Assembly (NCBI RefSeq): GCF_030035675.1
Contig: NC_084485.1
Span: 93,454,838 to 93,518,837, forward strand
Origin: Rhineura floridana
Lineage: Eukaryota; Chordata; Lepidosauria; Squamata; Rhineuridae
Reading direction: 5' to 3'
DNA length: 64,000 nucleotides
Shown: one piece after another, positions 37,468-50,200 of the stretch
How positions within the stretch are numbered: the stretch's first letter is position 1
How the letters are laid out: every line of letters begins with the position of its first letter
Notes under the pieces: model-generated
The model's input: the letters and a program-made list of their open reading frames with translations, nothing else
Databases searched by the model: none
Told to the model about the DNA's origin: nothing
Made by a program: the position numbers and the translations under genes

Positions 37468-38300
37468 TATAATTTGAAGGAGATGTGAAAATTGGAGGGA
37501 GAAATATCAATAATTTAATATATGCAGACGATACCATACTATTAGCAGAAGCCAGTAACGATTTGAAACGAATGCTGATTAAAGTTAAAGAAGAAAGCAC
37601 AAAAGCAGGAGTACAGCTGAACATCAAAAAGACTAAAGTAATGACAACAGAAGATTTATGTAACTTTAAAGTTGACAACGAGGACATTAAACTTATCAAG
37701 AATTATCAGTACCTTGGCACAGTCATTAACCAAAAGGGAGACAATAGTCAAGAAATCAGAAGAAGGCTAGGACTGGGGAGGGCAGCTGTGAGAGAACTAG
37801 AAATAAGGTCCTCAAATGCAAAGATGTATCACTGAACACTAAAGTCAGGATCATTCAGACCACGGTATTTCTGATCTCTATGTATGGATGTGAAAGTTGG
37901 AGAGTGAAAAAGGCGGATAAGAGAAAAATTAACGCATTTGAAATGTGGTGTTGGAGAAGAGCTTTGCGCATACCATGGACTGCGAAAAAGACAAATAATT
38001 GGGTGTTAGAACAAATTACACCAGAACTGTCACTAGAAGCTAAAATGATGAAACTGAGGTTATCATACTGTGGACACATCATGAGAAGACATGATTCACT
38101 AGAAAATACCATAATGCTGGGAAAAACAGCAGGGAGTAGAAAAAGAGGAAGGCCAAACAAGAGATGGATTGATTCCATAAAGGAAGCCACAGACCTGAAC
38201 TTACAAGATCTGAACAGGGTGGTTCATGACATATGCTCTTGGAGGTCACTGATTTATAGGGTCGCCATAAGTCGTAATCGACTGGAAGGCACATAACAAC
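37468..38300 (+). mobile_element. BovB/RTE LINE 3' part, 5'-truncated
   Basis: It starts within the reverse transcriptase just before the catalytic box ('NINNLIYADDTILLAE'), continues through 'KKTKVMTTEDLCNFKVDNED', then after a frame change near 37840 through 'MYGCESWRVKKADKRKINAF' and 'RKRGRPNKRWIDSIKEA', and ends 'SRNRLEGT' with the stop at 38294-38296. The end 'cataacaacaaa' is the BovB terminus. Two open pieces instead of one mean it is dead. It resembles the copy at 12009-13138. Confidence 0.9.
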
Positions 38301-38610
38301 AAATAATTTTTATTGATTTTCAAATTAAACATCTTCCATTACCAATACAACTGTTGGAAATAGAGAGGCATAAATACAATATAACGAATAATTAACCATT
38401 TCCCCTTCAACGTACCCCATGCCACCCTTGCCTGTCTTGGCACTTTCTAGATTATAAATGTTACAAACATTCTGTCTCCATATCTATTATTTGTGAATGT
38501 TAAAGGTTCTCAACCAAAACTTTTACAGAACATATTGAGGAAGACAACAACCAAATGTCAATGGTGAATTAATAAAATTTTTAAACAACTCCAAGTTATC
38601 ATAACAACTT

Positions 38611-39342
38611 TTAGGCATTACAAATACGAGCGTAATATGAGGGTGGCTTTTTCCCATGTTCATTTTGGTTGATGTATGCTACAAACGTGTACCATGTATC
38701 TAAAAATTTGTCTGGTTTGCTTGTACCTTGTGCTAACCAAAGTTTAGTTAATTTTTCCATGCAAGCCATATACCAGACCTTTTGATACCAATGCTCCAAG
38801 GTGGCTCCACTTAGATCCTTCCAATAAGTTGCAATTGTAATCCTAGCGGCCATTAGTAAGTAGCCTATGAGATATTTATTTTTGAGATCTTTATTGACTC
38901 CTACAAAAAGATTCAGAACTGTGAGTTGTGGAGTCCTTTCTGTAACCGAGGCCATGATGCATTGTATTTCCTCAAAGACTTTGGTCCAGAAAGGCCTCAC
39001 TCGAGCACATTCCCACCACATGTGATGATAAGTTCCCAGCAAGGCACACCCCCTCCAACACATGGGAGCATGTGCCGCATCAATTCTGGACAAGTGAACA
39101 GGTATTAGGCACCACCTATGTGCCACTTTTAACATAGCTTCCCATATCTGAGGAGGTGTTCTTACAAGTGGTTTATTCCATAATATCTTCCACTCTTGTT
39201 CATCAATCTCGCCACCCCAATCTCCTTCCCATGTCTTTTTTAGACCATTCATGCCATCCCCACCTAATGATAGTAAAACTCCATATATTTGGGAAGTTAT
39301 TCCCTTTGTCCCTGTTTCTAGCTGCCAAAATGATATGTTCAA
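38611..39342 (-). pseudogene. L1 ORF2 C-terminal region fragment
   Basis: It is open for 243 residues. It contains 'MCWRGCALLGTYHHMWWECA', which is the C-terminal cysteine/histidine knuckle (C..C.......H...WC) of L1 ORF2 with the usual W-W-E-C block, and it ends at a stop near the 3' UTR. Confidence 0.8.
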
Positions 39343-39843
39343 ATGTGGAGAGAGATGCAGTAGCTTGGGCTTTAGTTTCAGGATGCGTTAGGAAGTCTAG
39401 AATCTGCCTCCAGTGTAGCTAGAGTATTCCCTGACCACCTATAGCTGCATTGAAAGCTTGATGTGTGACTATAACTCTGTTGACATAAAAATCTCAAAGT
39501 CTGAAGAATCCTCCTTCCTTCCATAATCGCCACGGTAAGTATTGTCGGTGCGTGCGTATAGAGATCATACAAGTAAGCAATTCAAGTGTCGCATAGATCA
39601 GTAAATAAGCCAGGCCAGGCAAGTTCCTTGTAAGAGTCTTTACTGACAAAGCACAAAACGCAGTTCTCTCTCTCCAAATGACTTTTCCCCCACACCAGAG
39701 CTTCTGCAAGTTCCTGCTTATCTACTTGCCCACCAGCTGCTGACCTTGGCAAACCTGGCGCTCTGTTCTGCTCTGCTTAACTCTTTAATTGCAGGTTTCC
39801 TTCTCTCTCCTAAAAACCCTGTCTGTGAGTCTCATAGCATGCT

Positions 39844-41458
39844 TTACTGAACAACAAGTATATTTCTATTAAAGAAGTTTTGATGAAAAAATGTGCTAAT
39901 GCTGATAGATTCGACAATAATTTCTTTCCCCAATGGCGCCAGCTCAGAATCAACATCTTGGTGAATGGATTCCCCCCCACACTCTTTCCATGTGGATTTT
40001 GACGTGCTCCTGAAGGAAGTCATTCCCAGAGGGATCCCCCATTGGGATCCATTCTCCAGTACCACCCATCTTTTGGTTTTATAGTCTAACATTATGTAGA
40101 TTAAATGATATAACTGGTTAGCATCATAATATTTCAAATGTGGAATACCCCATCCCCTTTTTTTGGTGGGGCAGTATAATAAAAACTTTCTGATTCTGGG
40201 TTTTTCATAGTTGGAAAGAAATTTTTCTATTTCTTTCTGCCAAATCTTTAACTTTTTGTCACGGACATGTACTGGAAGAGCATGAAAGAGGAAGGTAAGT
40301 TTAGGGAAGGTTGTCATTTTGACTAGCTGATAATGGCAATTGTAATTTTTTCGTCTATTTAATTCAGTTCTGATTTTGTACCAAATTGGCCTATAGTTGG
40401 CCAAAAATAATTTGCTGAGGTTCCTATGCACCTGGATTCCTAAGTAACACACCTGACTTGAACATAGACTTATATCCAAGGCAGGTGCCAATTGTTTTTG
40501 TAGGTTTTGTGGTAAATGGAAATACAAGGCTTCAGACTTCTTCAAAATCACTCTTAATCCAGATACATCAGCAAATTGCTGAAGTTCCTGTTTAATGTAG
40601 AGAGCAGCCTCTAAGGTGTTAGTCACCAACAGGGCCATGTCATCTGCAAATATATTGTTGCTATGAAAAGAAATGGCCAATGGCTCTATGGCCAGGAGAA
40701 AAAAAGAGGAGGGAAAGAGGACACCTCTGCTTTGTACCTCTGAAAATATTAAATTGCATAGATTCCATTCCATTTACTTGTATTTTTGCTGTAGTTGGGG
40801 GGTATATTTTATGTAAAAGTTTGATAAATTTGTTACCAAAATTCATTTTATGTATCACTTCGATCAAAAATGACCAATGAACACAATCAAATGCTTTGTA
40901 GATTTCTAAGCTTAGAATTACTAGTGGAGATTTGTTATTTTTACTTAAATGAATTAAGTTTAAAATACGTTGAATTAGAACTGCAATTTGTCTTCTGAGG
41001 ACAAAACCTGTTTGGTCCAGGTGAATTAATTTCTTTATAAATGATTTTAATCTATGTGCAAATATTGAGGTAAAATGTTATAATTAGTATTTAATAATGC
41101 TATTTATTTATTTATTTATAGAATTTATTAGTCGCCCATCTGGCTGGCTGTCCAGCCACTCTGGGTGACATACAACATAGGCATATAATACCTAGACATT
41201 GAAAATCTAAAAACAATGAAGATAAAATCTAGCCCACCCCAAAAGCCTGCCTATGGGTCTGCCTGAATCAACTAATGAAGGATTTCTGAAAAGTTTTGGG
41301 ATAACCACAATTCTGGAAGTGGACCATGTTTGGGGCAGGGGATCTCCATGAAGAATACCATTAAACAAAATTAATAATTTGGGTATCAAAATATATTTAA
41401 AATATTTATAGAATTTATTAGTAAAGCCATCTGGGCCAGGAGATTTGTTAGTTTTCAT
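39844..41458 (-). pseudogene. L1 ORF2 reverse transcriptase fragments
   Basis: The 41207-41458 piece has 'KTNKSPGPDGFTNKFYK' (RT motif 1 region). The 39844-40773 piece begins near 'GVLFPSSFFLLAIEPLA' and has 'IFADDMALLV' (the F/YADD box), then the thumb 'LTFLFHALPV' and 'TKKRGWGIPHLKYYDANQL'. The two are separated by stops, frameshifts and the inserted repeat at 41099-41270, so the protein is not made. Confidence 0.85.
41099..41270 (-). mobile_element. LINE/SINE 3' tail inserted into L1
   Basis: 'tttatttatttatttatagaatttattagtcgcccatctgg' is the reverse complement of the tail at 57430-57530 ('ccagatgggcgactaataaat'). It interrupts the L1 reverse transcriptase region and so is younger than the L1. 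Confidence 0.75.
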
Positions 41459-41875
41459 ATAAATAACTGTTTTAATTTATTCTGAAGTGATATCTCTCAC
41501 AATTTCCTCTTTCTCTTCCTCCTCCAACTGTTCAAGACATAAGTCATTTAAATATTCGGTTATCCTGTCTTTTGGCACCTGATGTTCCTGGTATAAGTCC
41601 TTTAAAAAGGACACAAATGTATGCCCTATCATTTGATGTCCAGGCCATAGTAGCATCTAGCTTCTGCACAGAGTCTGGAGCCTTTACTGCCATATTAAAA
41701 ATATTTTTGTTTTTGTATATAACATGTTAACCAGAATTTTCTTTGCGGCAAGAAGATCCAATTCTTTTCATTTTGATTCTACCTTTTGAAGAATTCTGGG
41801 TGACTCTCTCTCTCAATATGTTTTCAATAAATTTGTTATTTCAGTGTCCAAGATTTGCATTTGTGTGCTGCTTTT

Positions 41876-42840
41876 TCATCTAATGTTGTGCAATTCTTTA
41901 ATATAAACTCCTCTAATTACCACTTTCATTGTCTCCCATTGAGTACCTATTGGCATACCTGGGGTGTCATTCTCCTGAAAATAATTAATCAACTCTTCCT
42001 TTAATGCGTCTTTACAGGGTGATGAGGTAAGCAGCCATGGATGCAACCGCCAACTAGCGGGTGCGTTCACGCGCAAGTTTGCCTTAATTACTGTTATTAC
42101 AGGAGCATGATCTGTTATTCTAATTGACTCTATTGAGGTGTCTATAAGGGAGTGGGGAAGTGTATCTGATAAGAGGATCCCATCTAGCCATGAATGTGTG
42201 TGGTATACCGAAGAGGAAAAAGTGAAGCTGGGATCTTTAGGGTGTACTACTGACCACACCTCTTTTAAATTGTGATGATGTAATAAATAAAAAAAATGCT
42301 TATTGACCACATGGGACGTGAAGTGTTTCCTATTCCCCCGGAGCCTTGATTGAGTTTTAGAATTCTGGTTCACATTGTCTGCATCCATTCCCTTCATATT
42401 AATATTAAAATCACCTCCCATAACTAATTGACCAAGTTGAAATTTGGCAAGTTTTCTTAACACCCTTTAATTTTTTTTTATCTGCCCTTTGTTTGGAGCG
42501 TACACTGTACCAAAGGTTAACTGTTCCTTGCCCTCAAACAATCCTGCTATAAAAAGAAAACATCCCTCTGGATCTCTCCAAATCTTTTGAACCACGAAAG
42601 GGAAATTGCGCTTAAAAATTATAGCAACTCCCAGTGATTTCGATGTTCCAGCAGCCAAAAATTGTTCTCCAAAATATCCATGCTTTAACAACGCTTCCTT
42701 TGGTTTTGGATTGTGAATTTCTTGTAAAAAAATTACTGAGGGGAGCATTCATTTACATAGCTCATAATACTTTTCCTTTTAAAGTTATGGCCTAAACCCT
42801 TAACATTAAGCATAACAATTTTTAACTTATCTAATTCACC
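41876..42840 (-). pseudogene. L1 ORF2 endonuclease fragments
   Basis: The part from 42748 reads 'IFLQEIH' (the catalytic Glu motif LQE) and 'TFGTVYAPN'. The part from 42463 has 'LVMGGDFNINM' (GDFN), 'SWLDGILLSD' and 'RITDHAPV' (SDH-type end). Upstream 'MLNVKGLGHN' gives the usual N-G-L start. The order matches APE-type L1 endonuclease; the frame is interrupted between the pieces. Confidence 0.8.
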
Positions 42841-43474
42841 CATAAATATATTGTTAATAAGAGATTACCATCATCTTTCTTCCTAACTGAAGAAAATATT
42901 TTGCAATGACAGAAGTATGTGCCTTTGGGCTGCTCCCCCTCCTCTAACCCTCCCTCACAACAATTCCCAACTTTCCTCAACAAACCCCATAGTGACCAAA
43001 AACATAAAAATATTAAGAACCATTCTAAACCCAAAACATCCAACATGAGAAAGCTGACTTTAGGTCTGTAACCCAGCCAGCGCATGTGCCTCATGGCACA
43101 TGCTCTAAAATTAAACCTTGTACACATCTTTGTGTGCAGATTATAAGGGGAAGACTCCTTGAGAGAAAGAAAATTAAAATACACTATATAGATATAATTA
43201 TCCCCCCAAAAAACCCTCCCTCCTCCTGATAAACTATACTAAGTCTAATTAAATCAGTGCATAAAGAAAAATCTCTTTGCACTGTTTTTTCCCAGTTCCC
43301 ATTAAAATAAAAAATTATTTTTTTATTTATTTGATCTGAAATACATCAGAGTAAACAAACGAACAAGAAAGGGAAAACGTTATCACCACCTATTGTGGTT
43401 CTGAGTTGGCAACCGTTGTCTAATGAAGAGTCCAGGAAGATCTATGTCCTGGTGTGAGAAGAAAAAGAAGGTGT

Positions 43475-44560
43475 TCAATGCAGTTCTTGGGGTGCTATCA
43501 CCGTGTTGGATTGGCAGTCGTGAGGAAACTTTTGCTGAGGTGTTGCGCTTCTTGGATGTGTTTTTAAGACATTTAGTTTCCCATCTTTGAACTTTGCTTT
43601 GATATTCTTCATGTCCACATCCTCCTCACTCTCCTTGGTTAAGTTCTCTGGCCATTCCAAGCCACAGGCAGTGAGGAGGGGTAGAGCATTTTTAATTGAT
43701 GTTGCGGTGAGTTGTTGGCCATTACGCATGACTATCAGTCTGGAAGGAAACCCCCCCTCAGCATTTTATACCAGCTTGTTGTAGTGACGCTATAATCGGG
43801 TGAAATCGTTGCTTCAGCGTCTCAGGGCAGAGATCATGTAGAGGCAGTACAGTCTGTCCATTGTATGTTAATGCCTTCATCTTCCTCATTCGTGCCATAA
43901 GCTCTTCCTTTATAGTATATTGGGTGAAGATTCTATAATGTCTCTCGGAGGAGCCCCATCCTTAGGTTTAGCTGCCAATGCCCCATGCGCCCGTTCTAAG
44001 TCTGAGGCACTGAGTTCAAATTCAGGGATCATAGTTGCAAGCCATGCCACAGTGAAGGCAGCCACAAATGCTGAGTGCTCCTCAGAGCCTTCTTTAATGC
44101 CACAAAAACATACGTTTGAGCGATGGGCCCGATCCTCCCATTCTTTGAGCTGATTTTTATTGTTTTATTCTCATGTTTAAGCAGAAGACTTTATTCCGCG
44201 TTCACCAGCCCCAGATCTAATGCTTCTGATGCAGAGGTTGCTATTTCCTCCAGCCTTGCTAAGTGTGTCCATTTTGTCTTCTAATGGTTTAAATTTGCTT
44301 CCAAGCTGCATTCCATTACTTCCTTGAAGGATTTAAATTGTGGTGGCTAATTCTTCACAAAGGTTAGGATATGCAGTCCCAGGTTCTTGAGTCGCAGCAC
44401 ACGTGTTTTATGCTTGACCAGGCACCTTAGTGTTGACCGCTGGTCTCTTTGCTGCTGTTGGACAATCTGTATCTAATGGCCAAAAAGAGTCTGTTAAACC
44501 CCCTTCTGTCACTTTAGAAAGGTCAGTAGCATACCCCAATGGGTCTGACATATAATAAGA
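43475..44560 (-). pseudogene. L1 ORF1 fragments
   Basis: The minus-strand translation gives RAHGALAAKPKDGAPPRDI near 43950-44010, a hallmark of L1 ORF1, preceded by 'RSNVCFCGIKEGSEE' and followed by 'KALTYNGQTVLPLHDL'. The C-terminal piece 43475-43729 has 'MRNGQQLTATSIKNALPLL'. Stops separate the parts. Confidence 0.75.
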
Positions 44561-44634
44561 AGTGAGATTTTAAAGGTTACCTCATTTAATCTGGGAACAT
44601 TATTCCGAGAAAGGCAAAGCAGGGAAACTAGGCA

Positions 44635-44643
44635 GCCATCTTG
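44635..44643 (-). promoter_or_regulatory. YY1-like motif in L1 5' UTR
   Basis: The minus strand reads CAAGATGGC within a GC-rich 5' part. This is the same core as the YY1 site near the start of the human L1 5' UTR. Function here is inference. Confidence 0.5.
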
Positions 44644-44850
44644 TAGCCCCGCTGGCCGCCCCCCCAGCATCTTTCTGATCAATCTTCTTCCTGAATCTGG
44701 TGAAGCAATGGGAGCGCAGTCACCCCCAGAAATCTAAAGTGGATCGATGAGAATTGATGGGGTGTTCAAACCATCCAGTCACCATCGGGAGAGGAGAGGC
44801 TCTGCCAGCTTCAGGTTCTTCTCCCTGCAACTTTATCTCCTGCCCTCAAC

Positions 44851-45244
44851 AAAGTGTGAGACGCTATGTTATATGCTGAAGTTAGATACGCGTGTCATTA
44901 AAGGCAAGACTCTTCCAATTAAAGACTGCAATATAGGCATATTATTTACAGTACATGTAGAACAGTGCCCTCTGGTGGCAAACCAAAGATATAGTCAGAC
45001 ATATTGTTTACTTATAAAAGTACATACCACAATTTTATAAACTGCAATATAACATTGGTGTACAGCAATAAAACATAAATGAAAAGTGTACAAAACAATT
45101 AAAATTCTGGAAGTTTTTCTATATATTTTCTTCTCTGTTCAGCAAAATGAATAGAGCATGTTTGTCTGTTCTCTTGATTTCTTCACCGAACAGAACCCCT
45201 CTGTACCGAGTTGTTCTGCTTATCCCTGTGTCTGGAAGTACTGT
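44851..45244. other. Intergenic, nothing recognised
   Basis: AT-rich sequence between the L1 and a hAT element. No gene signal. Confidence 0.45.
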
Positions 45245-45590
45245 CAGGGGTAGGAAGGAAAACTTTTTTAGCCCAAGGGCCACATTCCCTTCTGAAAAAC
45301 CTTCCAAGGGCCACATGCTAGAGTTAGGTGGAGCCAGTGGCAGAAGAGGGTGGAGCAACAAATGTAAATTTTTATTATTGTACAGCAAGCTTGTTTCTAC
45401 ATACGCCCCTCTCTATCCTCAACCCAGACAAGCAAGAGGCATTATCAGAGGTCAAGGACACATTGCAGCCAGGCAAAAGCAATTGGGATGTGAAGCAAGG
45501 CCAGTGAGGGGTGTGGCTTGGGGAGAAGGGTCAAATAGAGAGGCCTGGATGTCTGCATTTGGCCCCCAGGCCTCAGGTCCCCCACCCCTG
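45245..45590. mobile_element. hAT-like non-autonomous DNA element
   Basis: It starts 'caggggtaggaaggaaaac' and ends 'aggtcccccacccctg', so the termini are inverted repeats of the CAGGGGTGG type. The right part has 'atttggcccccaggcctcagg'. A matching duplication is not clear. Relatives are at 52871-53231 and possibly 48030-48440. Confidence 0.6.
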
Positions 45591-46805
45591 TACTCTATGG
45601 AACTGTATAGGTGGTAGAGAGCACATCTCAATGCGGCCATCTTAGTTGCTTTGCTTCTGGGGAAGATGTAGTGGTCCTTGCTCTTCTGCTTGGTGAGCAT
45701 GATTGCCTCTGAGGGTGTACTGCTGCAGCAGAAGGACCCTCTATGGTGAGGGCACACATTCCTGTTGCCAAAGGTGGAGAGGGAACATATGGCCAAGCAG
45801 GGAAATTCAGATACAGTAGGCTATGAAGGAGCTATCACATCTATAGGTAGGAGCCTCTACAATTCCAACAATCCATCAGCAAACCTAGAGCTTCCACACT
45901 GCTTTTGCAAGGGAGCAGGAAGAACTATGCTTTTCTTGGGGAAGGCTCCTGGGAACAGGTACCAAGCGAAGGTGTGAATTTTGCTTCATTAGTATTGCTG
46001 AGCTAGACAGGACCCAAAGCCAGCCTTAGGTCCAGGGACACTGGCAGGCATTTTAAAAGATTTAGGATGTGGTCCTAAAAACACAAATTTGGCTCCATGC
46101 GCCCAGATCCTCCTCAGGATTGGCCTTGTGAGCTGAATCTGAAAGGTGGGCAGTCCAATCCACCTATCAGTCACATGTCATTATATCACATGAATGACAG
46201 GTGGGCAGGATTGCCCACCTAATAAAATTCCTTGTTTTGCTTTTAAGTCTTTTCCAAGCCCCCCCCCCCATGCTTTCCTTTTAAGTCCCCAAGATCAGAA
46301 AGTTAAAGGGGGATGGGGGCAGATACTTGCAAAAGCCTCTTCCAAGTTGGAGACTTAAAAAAGGAAAGTGCAGGGACACTTGGAAAAGGCTTTAATGCAG
46401 CTCTTGCACTCCCATGTGAGCAAATGGGAGCAGTATTAAATTCATTGTAAAAATCTTTGAAGTAGCTCTTGTGTGAGAGCTGCTGCAAAAGGTGCTTTTG
46501 CACAGGGCTCTAATCCCCGCTCAACTGGTGAGCAGGAATTAAATCCTGTTGCCTTGGCTGTGCGATCTTGTTACCTGCTAGTCAGCTGCTGGGCATAGTT
46601 GGGGAAAATGGCCTTGGGGGTCAAATGAGACCCACTGAAGGGCCATGACTGGCCCAGAGGCTCCCCAACTCTACCCTAAATTTTATCTCAAGTAACTTTA
46701 AATTAATTTATTTGTCCAAATTGGTGTCCTCCCTAGTAACCAGAATAGTTTCAAGAAGCCTGTTAAAAGGTATTCTCCTCTAAACCAGAACAATCCCATA
46801 TATCA
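45591..46805. other. Intergenic, few repeat scraps
   Basis: 'gttggggaaaatggccttgg...gaggctccccaactct' near 46598-46675 looks like another hAT scrap. The rest is not recognised. Confidence 0.4.
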
Positions 46806-46940
46806 GGGGTGCGGAAGCAGTGGCTCTCCTGATGTTGTTGGACCAACTTCCATCAGCCCCAGCCAGCATGACCAATGGTCAGGGATGATCGGAACTGTTG
46901 TCCAGCAATGGCTGAAAGGCCAAAGGTTCCCATTCTCTAT
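46806..46940. mobile_element. hAT-type MITE
   Basis: 'tgatgttgttggaccaactt' and 'ccatcagccccagccagcat' belong to the same family as 22712-22824 and 51291-51420. It is degraded, and no exact duplication is seen. Confidence 0.6.
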
Positions 46941-46984
46941 CATATATAAATCATAGTAACATTCAACTACTGCAGACCATTATT

Positions 46985-47199
46985 CATTTTTAAAAAACTG
47001 CTTTATTATACAAAAGGTCAAGTAAAATATTCCAAGTGTTTCAGGTACTTCTGCTGACAGTTCAGTCACCCATGACTTGCAATTAAAGTACATTTCTGAG
47101 AAGCCAGTAGGACAGATCAAATTAGTTCCACTTCCTTTTGATCTGAGGCAGCTGAACGTGCTTCATCCATCTGTTAACAGCATGGGGAGTTTGACTTCA
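46985..47199 (-). other. NDC1: NDC1 3' UTR
   Basis: The UTR follows the NDC1 stop (47200-47202) and ends soon after the poly(A) signal at 47002-47007, giving about 215 nt. The cleavage site is estimated, since longer alternatives cannot be excluded. Confidence 0.6.
47002..47007 (-). terminator. NDC1: NDC1 polyadenylation signal AATAAA
   Basis: The minus strand reads ATAATAAAGC here, about 195 nt after the stop codon. It is the first canonical AATAAA downstream of the NDC1 coding end. Confidence 0.65.
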
Positions 47200-47263
47200 C
47201 TATTCCTTGAACTCCAGGAACTGCTGGAGCCTTTTCTTGTATTCTGCAGATACTTGCACGGCA
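47200..47263 (-). CDS. NDC1: NDC1 last coding exon ([20 protein letters not shown] stop)
   Basis: Acceptor tgttcttcag at 47264-47265. The first base completes Asn; 20 codons then TAG at 47200-47202. Human ends [20 protein letters not shown]. Confidence 0.95.
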
Positions 47264-50200
47264 CTGAAGAACAGAACAAACACAAGATATATTTTGTAGA
47301 CCTCTTTTCAAAACATATTAATATACAAAGTGGGAAAAAGCTGTAATTGCTTTCTGAAAAGCTTGAACGCTGAACAACCTGGCTGAATAAAATGTTGCCT
47401 AGAATCAGAAGTCTGGGAAACTCCATTCGTGACGTTTCCCCTAACCTAACTGTATTGCATACTCATGAATATGTGCAGCATGACTGCTGTAGTTTCTTAA
47501 CACTTGTTTCCTTAATGTTGGAAGACCAGATACGTTTGGCCCTCCCTCAAACAGCACTTAGCAGCTGCCCTGCAGCTGGTCACCCCAGCTGGTCATTGCA
47601 TGAACTATAATTTTAGGAACGGATGCCTTGAGCATCCTTTTTTCCTTCTCCTTTCTCATCCCTTTTCCCTTGAGTGTCATGGTGTATGCCTGAGGGCCAG
47701 GACCGTTTTACTACTGATGTCTGTAAGCTGCTCTGAAAGTCTTTTCAGCTGAAGAGCAGGGGGAATGATTTAAATAAATGCATACATATATACAAACAAC
47801 AGATTGCTCTTTATTCTGCAAGCTAAACTAGAGTTCAAAAATCAGTTTCTAATGTGGAGCTATGGAGGAAGTGTGTGAAGGGCCTGCTGTTACACAAGGA
47901 AGTTTTAAAAAAGTCCTTCTGCATGCTTGAATTTCTCACTGCACCTTCCAGGAATGGGGACTAGAGGCCCTTCCTCTAACCTAGCCTGTTCCACGAAATG
48001 GATTACTGAATAGTCTAACATAGGTGATAGACCAGTGGCGGGCAATCTTCGACCCAAGAGCATAATTAGGCCTAGTAGACCTCCCCTTTTGGCCCACAAG
48101 GCCAACCTGGCCAAGCCACACCCATCTGTATGGGGCAGATAAAGACATGGCTCCCTGACAAAAGCAGTTTTGTGGGTGCTTGCAAAGCCATGTGCCTTTG
48201 CAAATGCCATGGTGATAGTCAGCACTTGCAAAGGCAAAATAGGGTTTTGCAGGAGCCGATGATCAGGTGATAGGTGACACCTGCAAAGCACTGAGCCTTT
48301 GCCAAACCACACGGACAAAGGATATTATTTCACTTAACTTCATTGTGACATCAGATGACTGACAGGTAGATGGTCCCACTCACCTGTCAAAATTATCCAT
48401 AGGGTTTGGGGGGGTGCAGATATCTAGCCTACTGCCCAACAGTTCCCCCACAAATACAGTAGACAGATAGCTGTTGTTTTAATTAACAGATGGGGAACTG
48501 AGACAGAGAGCTTCTAGTATGTTTAAGGCTACCCACTGAGTTCATAAATGGGTTGCTAGGAGAATTTGGCCTGATGCTTGCTAAAGGGTTTTAACATTTA
48601 TGGAAATTGTAATGAATTCAGAAGCCAAGAGCACTAACCTTCTTACCTTAGGGGGAGAGCAGTCACCTGTAACATTCAACCATGTGGCTCAGTTCAGTAT
48701 TATCATCCCTCTGCAGCCATTTGGAAATCCAAGGAAATGGAAGGATGGTAATGCTAGGCTGAACTCATGGTGCAACCTGGTAACAGGATTGTAAATTGCT
48801 ACCATGTGGCTCCTGGTTCTTGAACCCACCCTTGGGAGCACAGTTATATACAAGGCTATTCAGAACATTGCATAACAACTTGTAAAATCCTTGGCACAGA
48901 ATTAGTTATTTTCTCTACAAAGCCCAAGAGTGGAGCATGATTCTTGTTATTCTTTGTTTTCATTCATTTGTGAAAAGACATGGACTGTCTAAACCGATGT
49001 CACATCTTAATATAATTATGAAATGAAGGCAGCTTTATGTCCCCAAACCTCACTTTAAATGTTCTCCAAAAGTAGTGGTGATGCGATAAATTGCAGTTTT
49101 CAGTGATGCTCTCAAAGCAAATCGAAGGGTTTTATAGGAAGTGTCTACCAGACTCCCTGAAATCCTGGGGGGTTTGCTGGAAACATGAGGAAGCTTGAAG
49201 TGCTTGTCTACCACCTAGTATGGAAACAAACCAAGCAAACAACAAGCATGCTATCAGGAAAGAGGTTTGAATTTAATAGAGATAAATCAGAAGTGCTTGT
49301 AACTACTGAAACAGATCACAGGTGAAGCTGCATTGTATAAATCAGATCTGAAAAGATTAAGGTTATACAACCAATTGACAAAGCCCAGCTTTGAACCCCA
49401 ATACTGCCCTGTGAGAATCCTTGATGCAAAAAAAAGATCAGGGCACGAGTCTTTATTTATTTATTTGATTTATCTATTATTTGATTTATATCTCGCCCGT
49501 CCTCCAAGCAGGAGCCCAGGGCAGCAAACAAAAGCACTAAAAACACTTTAAAACATCATAAAAACAGACTGAAATACATTCACATCTTTAAAAACATTTT
49601 TTAAAAAGTTGTGAAGACATCTTTAAAAAAGTTTAAAAACATTGTTTTTTTAAAAAAGTTTAAAAACATATTAAAAAGCAATTCCAACACAGATGCAGAC
49701 TGGGATAAGGTCTCAACTTGAAACCAGAAGCACCAATATCCTCTTTAACCTATCAGATCTTTTTTCTATAGTTAACTTTGCTTGAAAAAGTCACAGGAAA
49801 AAAAAAAACAAAATAAAGTTTTTTTTCTAAATCAGTAAGTACATTATAAATTCATATCACTTTTAAAGAAAGATATTAAGGCTCCTCACCTCCTGAAGAG
49901 TTAGCAATGTATTCAGAATAGCCGGCAGCGTTGTTTGGACAACTCCATATCTATCTTCAGTAAATGAAGCTGCTACAAGATGTGACAAACCTTCAGAAAA
50001 GAACAGTTTGCAGTTTGGATAGACTCATGGTCACTTAGGCTGGGATTATAACACATCATTACAAAAAGCTAAATTTTGGCTCTCACTGTTCTCCCATCCA
50101 AACCACCTGGAAGCCGGCTTTTACCAAATTGAAGTTTTTAGCAGTCAAAATGTTTCAGGCCTAAAGACTAGAAACTAGCAAGAAAAAAACTGGATATTAT

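Larger units (their letters stand above)
38307..44850 (-). mobile_element. Near full-length but decayed L1-clade LINE, minus strand
   Basis: From right to left: a GC-rich 5' part (about 44600-44850), ORF1 (about 43475-44560), endonuclease (about 41876-42840), reverse transcriptase (39844-41458) and C-terminal zinc-knuckle region (38611-39710). The 3' end is 'gaaaatcaataaaaattatt' at 38307. Each domain is broken by stops and frameshifts, and a repeat is inserted at about 41099-41270. The 5' border is approximate, and no poly(A) run or target duplication is seen. It ends right against the BovB copy. Confidence 0.85.
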
